This document shows positions 62,533 to 64,000 of a DNA stretch of 64,000 bases, piece after piece. Below the pieces are notes generated by a model. The model had not been told where the DNA came from. It saw nothing but the letters and a program-made list of their open reading frames with translations, and searched no databases. Within the stretch, counting starts at the first letter, position 1. The number at the start of each line of letters is the position of its first letter. The translations under genes and the position numbers were made by a program. Where the stretch lies: NCBI GenBank assembly GCA_002163085.1, contig MAAJ01000006.1:310001-374000 (forward strand), read 5' to 3'. This DNA comes from Methylophaga sp. 42_25_T18 (GTDB lineage Bacteria; Pseudomonadota; Gammaproteobacteria; Nitrosococcales; Methylophagaceae).

Positions 62533-63162
62533 ATGAAAAAAATAACATTATCCGTCTTAGTCGCATCCAGTTTATTAATCTCAGCATGCGATCAAGCACC
62601 AGAGACTTCAGAGGCCGCTCCAGAAACGACTAAAACCATGGTTGAAGAATCGATGCCAACCACCACGCAAGTAGAAAAAACAGCTACTGAGATGGCCAAA
62701 GATACTGCTGAAATGGACATGCCTGCTGCAACAGCTGACAGCAGTGCTGAAACGATGGAAGCCGTTGCCGAAGAAGTGTCAACAACAGCGACTGAAGAGA
62801 CAATGCCTAGTGACGATATGATGGAGCAAGCTGCTGATGTCATCGAACAAAACTCAGAAGCGATCATGGATAAAGCAGAAGAAATGCTAGGCTCAGAAAT
62901 GGGCGATCTTTCGAGTGATGATGCCATGGCTAAAGCCAGTGACATGATGGATAAAAAATCGTCTGATTTATCAGCAGATGCTGCAATGGAATCTGCCGAT
63001 CAAATTTCTGGTGATGACATAATGGCAAAGGCTAAAGCACAACTTGCAGAATCAAGCGAGTTACCTATGGATAAGGCACCTGAAATGGTTGAAGAGCCAG
63101 CCATGCCAGATACCGGTGAAGATAAATTAAAAGACGCCGCATCAGATTTAATGAACTTCTAA
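62533..63162 (+). CDS. acidic, alanine/methionine-rich predicted lipoprotein
   Basis: I do not recognise the family. A 209-residue protein with a lipobox (LLISACDQ, cysteine about residue 19) and a body rich in Glu, Asp, Ala, Met and Thr. Loosely repeated units such as SSDDAMAKASDMMDK, SADAAMESADQISGDD suggest internal duplication and an extended or helical surface rod. AAGGAA precedes the ATG. It is followed by a strong bidirectional terminator. Confidence 0.75.
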   Translation: MKKITLSVLVASSLLISACDQAPETSEAAPETTKTMVEESMPTTTQVEKTATEMAKDTAEMDMPAATADSSAETMEAVAEEVSTTATEETMPSDDMMEQAADVIEQNSEAIMDKAEEMLGSEMGDLSSDDAMAKASDMMDKKSSDLSADAAMESADQISGDDIMAKAKAQLAESSELPMDKAPEMVEEPAMPDTGEDKLKDAASDLMNF

Positions 63163-63181
63163 TTTAAAGTGATTTAAATAC

Positions 63182-63217
63182 AAAAAAGCCGATAGATATT
63201 TTCTATCGGCTTTTTTT
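63182..63217. terminator. bidirectional terminator between the lipoprotein and tupA-like genes
   Basis: AAAAAAGCCGATAGA with TCTATCGGCTTTTTT, arms 63182-63196 and 63202-63216, five-base loop, U-runs on both strands. Confidence 0.93.
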
Positions 63218-63221
63218 ATGA

Positions 63222-64000
63222 TTATTTCACAGCATCTGGATAAAACAGCTGTTGATCCGCTTTACGAAAATTACTCATAATCGCTTGGCCTGCTTCACTG
63301 GTCACAAAGTCGATGTATTTTTTAGCTAGGTCGTATTTCACATGCTGATGCTTTTCTGGATTCACCGCCATCACATGATAAGGATTAAATAAGGCCTCAT
63401 CGCCTTCAAACACCACTTTCAAGCTCATCTTATCTGAATAGGCAATCTGAGTTCCGCGATCAGTTAATGCATAGGCCTGCTTTTCATCAGCAATCGTTAA
63501 TACCGCACCCATGCCTTGTCCTGCTTGAATATACCAAGCACCTTCGGGTTCTATTTCCATCTGTTGCCATAACGCTTTTTCTTTTTTATGAGTACCAGAA
63601 TCATCACCACGTGAAACAAACTCACTCTGACTATCAGCAAGTAACTGCAAAGCCTGCATAGCTGACTTGGCGCTGTTTAACGTAGCGGGATCGTGTTCTG
63701 GACCCACGATGACAAAATCATTGTGCATCACGGCTATGCGATCGATGAAGTCGCCTTTTTTTACATATTCCAACTCCGCCGCAGGTGCATGCACAAACAC
63801 GACATCGACATCACCATTGCTGCCTATTTTTAAGGCTTTGCCCGTACCAACAGCAATAACGGCGACTTTCACATCAAACTTAGCTTCAAATGCAGGGTGT
63901 AACACCGATAACAAACCCGAGTTTTCTGTACTTGTCGTGGTTGATATCTTTAGTAGTTCAGTAGCCTGCACAGTCAGACTAAACACCATAATCATTGATG
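63222..64000 (-). CDS. tupA: tungstate ABC transporter substrate-binding protein TupA-like, start cut by the window end
   Basis: At least 257 residues. ATG 63995 gives a signal peptide that is too short (IMVFSLTVQA), so the true start is probably beyond 64000. Seen: STTTSTENSGLLSVLHPAFE (about 18-37), the anion-binding TTTS, FVSRGDDSGTHKKE (about 128-141) and TDRGTQIAYSD. These are PBP-like features of TupA; WtpA or phosphate-binding proteins fit less well. Tungstate uptake would serve tungsten enzymes such as formate dehydrogenases, useful in C1 metabolism, but that link is inference. Confidence 0.82.
   Translation of the reverse strand, partial: SMIMVFSLTVQATELLKISTTTSTENSGLLSVLHPAFEAKFDVKVAVIAVGTGKALKIGSNGDVDVVFVHAPAAELEYVKKGDFIDRIAVMHNDFVIVGPEHDPATLNSAKSAMQALQLLADSQSEFVSRGDDSGTHKKEKALWQQMEIEPEGAWYIQAGQGMGAVLTIADEKQAYALTDRGTQIAYSDKMSLKVVFEGDEALFNPYHVMAVNPEKHQHVKYDLAKKYIDFVTSEAGQAIMSNFRKADQQLFYPDAVK

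Overview
The window reads as chromosomal DNA of a moderately AT-rich gammaproteobacterium, most likely a marine methylotroph of the Methylophaga type. The basis is a complete pqqA-B-C-D-E cluster (the cofactor of methanol dehydrogenase) with NarX/NarL-type regulators beside it, a Vibrio-type TtpC/TonB2 system under a Fur box, ActP/DUF485, hemL and hemH, flagellar genes and type I secreted adhesins. The genus is an inference: no rRNA or methanol dehydrogenase gene is present.

Layout. 1-6.5 kb (minus strand): 5' part of an ovothiol synthase gene (ovoA), a class II aldolase-like gene and a six-gene TonB energising operon (DUF3450, TtpC, ExbB, ExbD, TonB, TPR) behind a Fur box. 6.5-11.5 kb: NarL/NarX-like two-component pair, hemL, sbcB. 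11.6-15.8 kb: a disturbed stretch with a small membrane protein, a HupE/UreJ-like protein, a 5' remnant of a radical-SAM gene, a 13-unit hexamer repeat, a VPLPA/PEP-CTERM-type surface protein and the intact B12-binding radical-SAM gene. 15.8-19.2 kb: housekeeping (isochorismatase-like, TolC, rhodanese, Pcm, MsrA). 19.2-24.6 kb: PQQ operon with two tandem pqqA genes and a terminal ABC exporter. 24.7-30.1 kb: overlapping operon M48 peptidase-SoxY-SoxZ-sensor kinase-response regulator, with divergent TusA- and DsrE-like genes. 30.2-32.9 kb: STAS protein, ActP/DUF485, tRNA-Arg(CCT).

33-50.4 kb is the most interesting part: an extracellular-matrix and signalling block. It holds two paralogous LapA-type adhesins (808 and about 1921 aa) with a retention module and a TAAG (LapG-type) site, a second VPLPA-CTERM-type protein between them, an MHYT-PAS histidine kinase, and a DSF (cis-2-unsaturated fatty acid) quorum-sensing module: RpfG-like REC-HD-GYP, RpfC-like hybrid kinase and, convergent to them, an RpfF-like synthase. 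Four matrix genes (both adhesins and both VPLPA-CTERM-type proteins, one of them 20 kb away) share a near-identical upstream element, TAGTACCAAAGTACAATATA. CRP-type palindromes lie next to three of the four. My working model is a matrix/biofilm regulon whose c-di-GMP status could be set by the DSF system.

50.5-64 kb: Tat-exported histone-deacetylase-like protein, TIGR01777 epimerase, ferrochelatase, flgN-flgM-flgA divergent from cheV, a Gld-type ABC transporter with GldG and DUF4340 proteins, DUF2333, an acidic lipoprotein, and a tungstate-binding protein cut by the window end.
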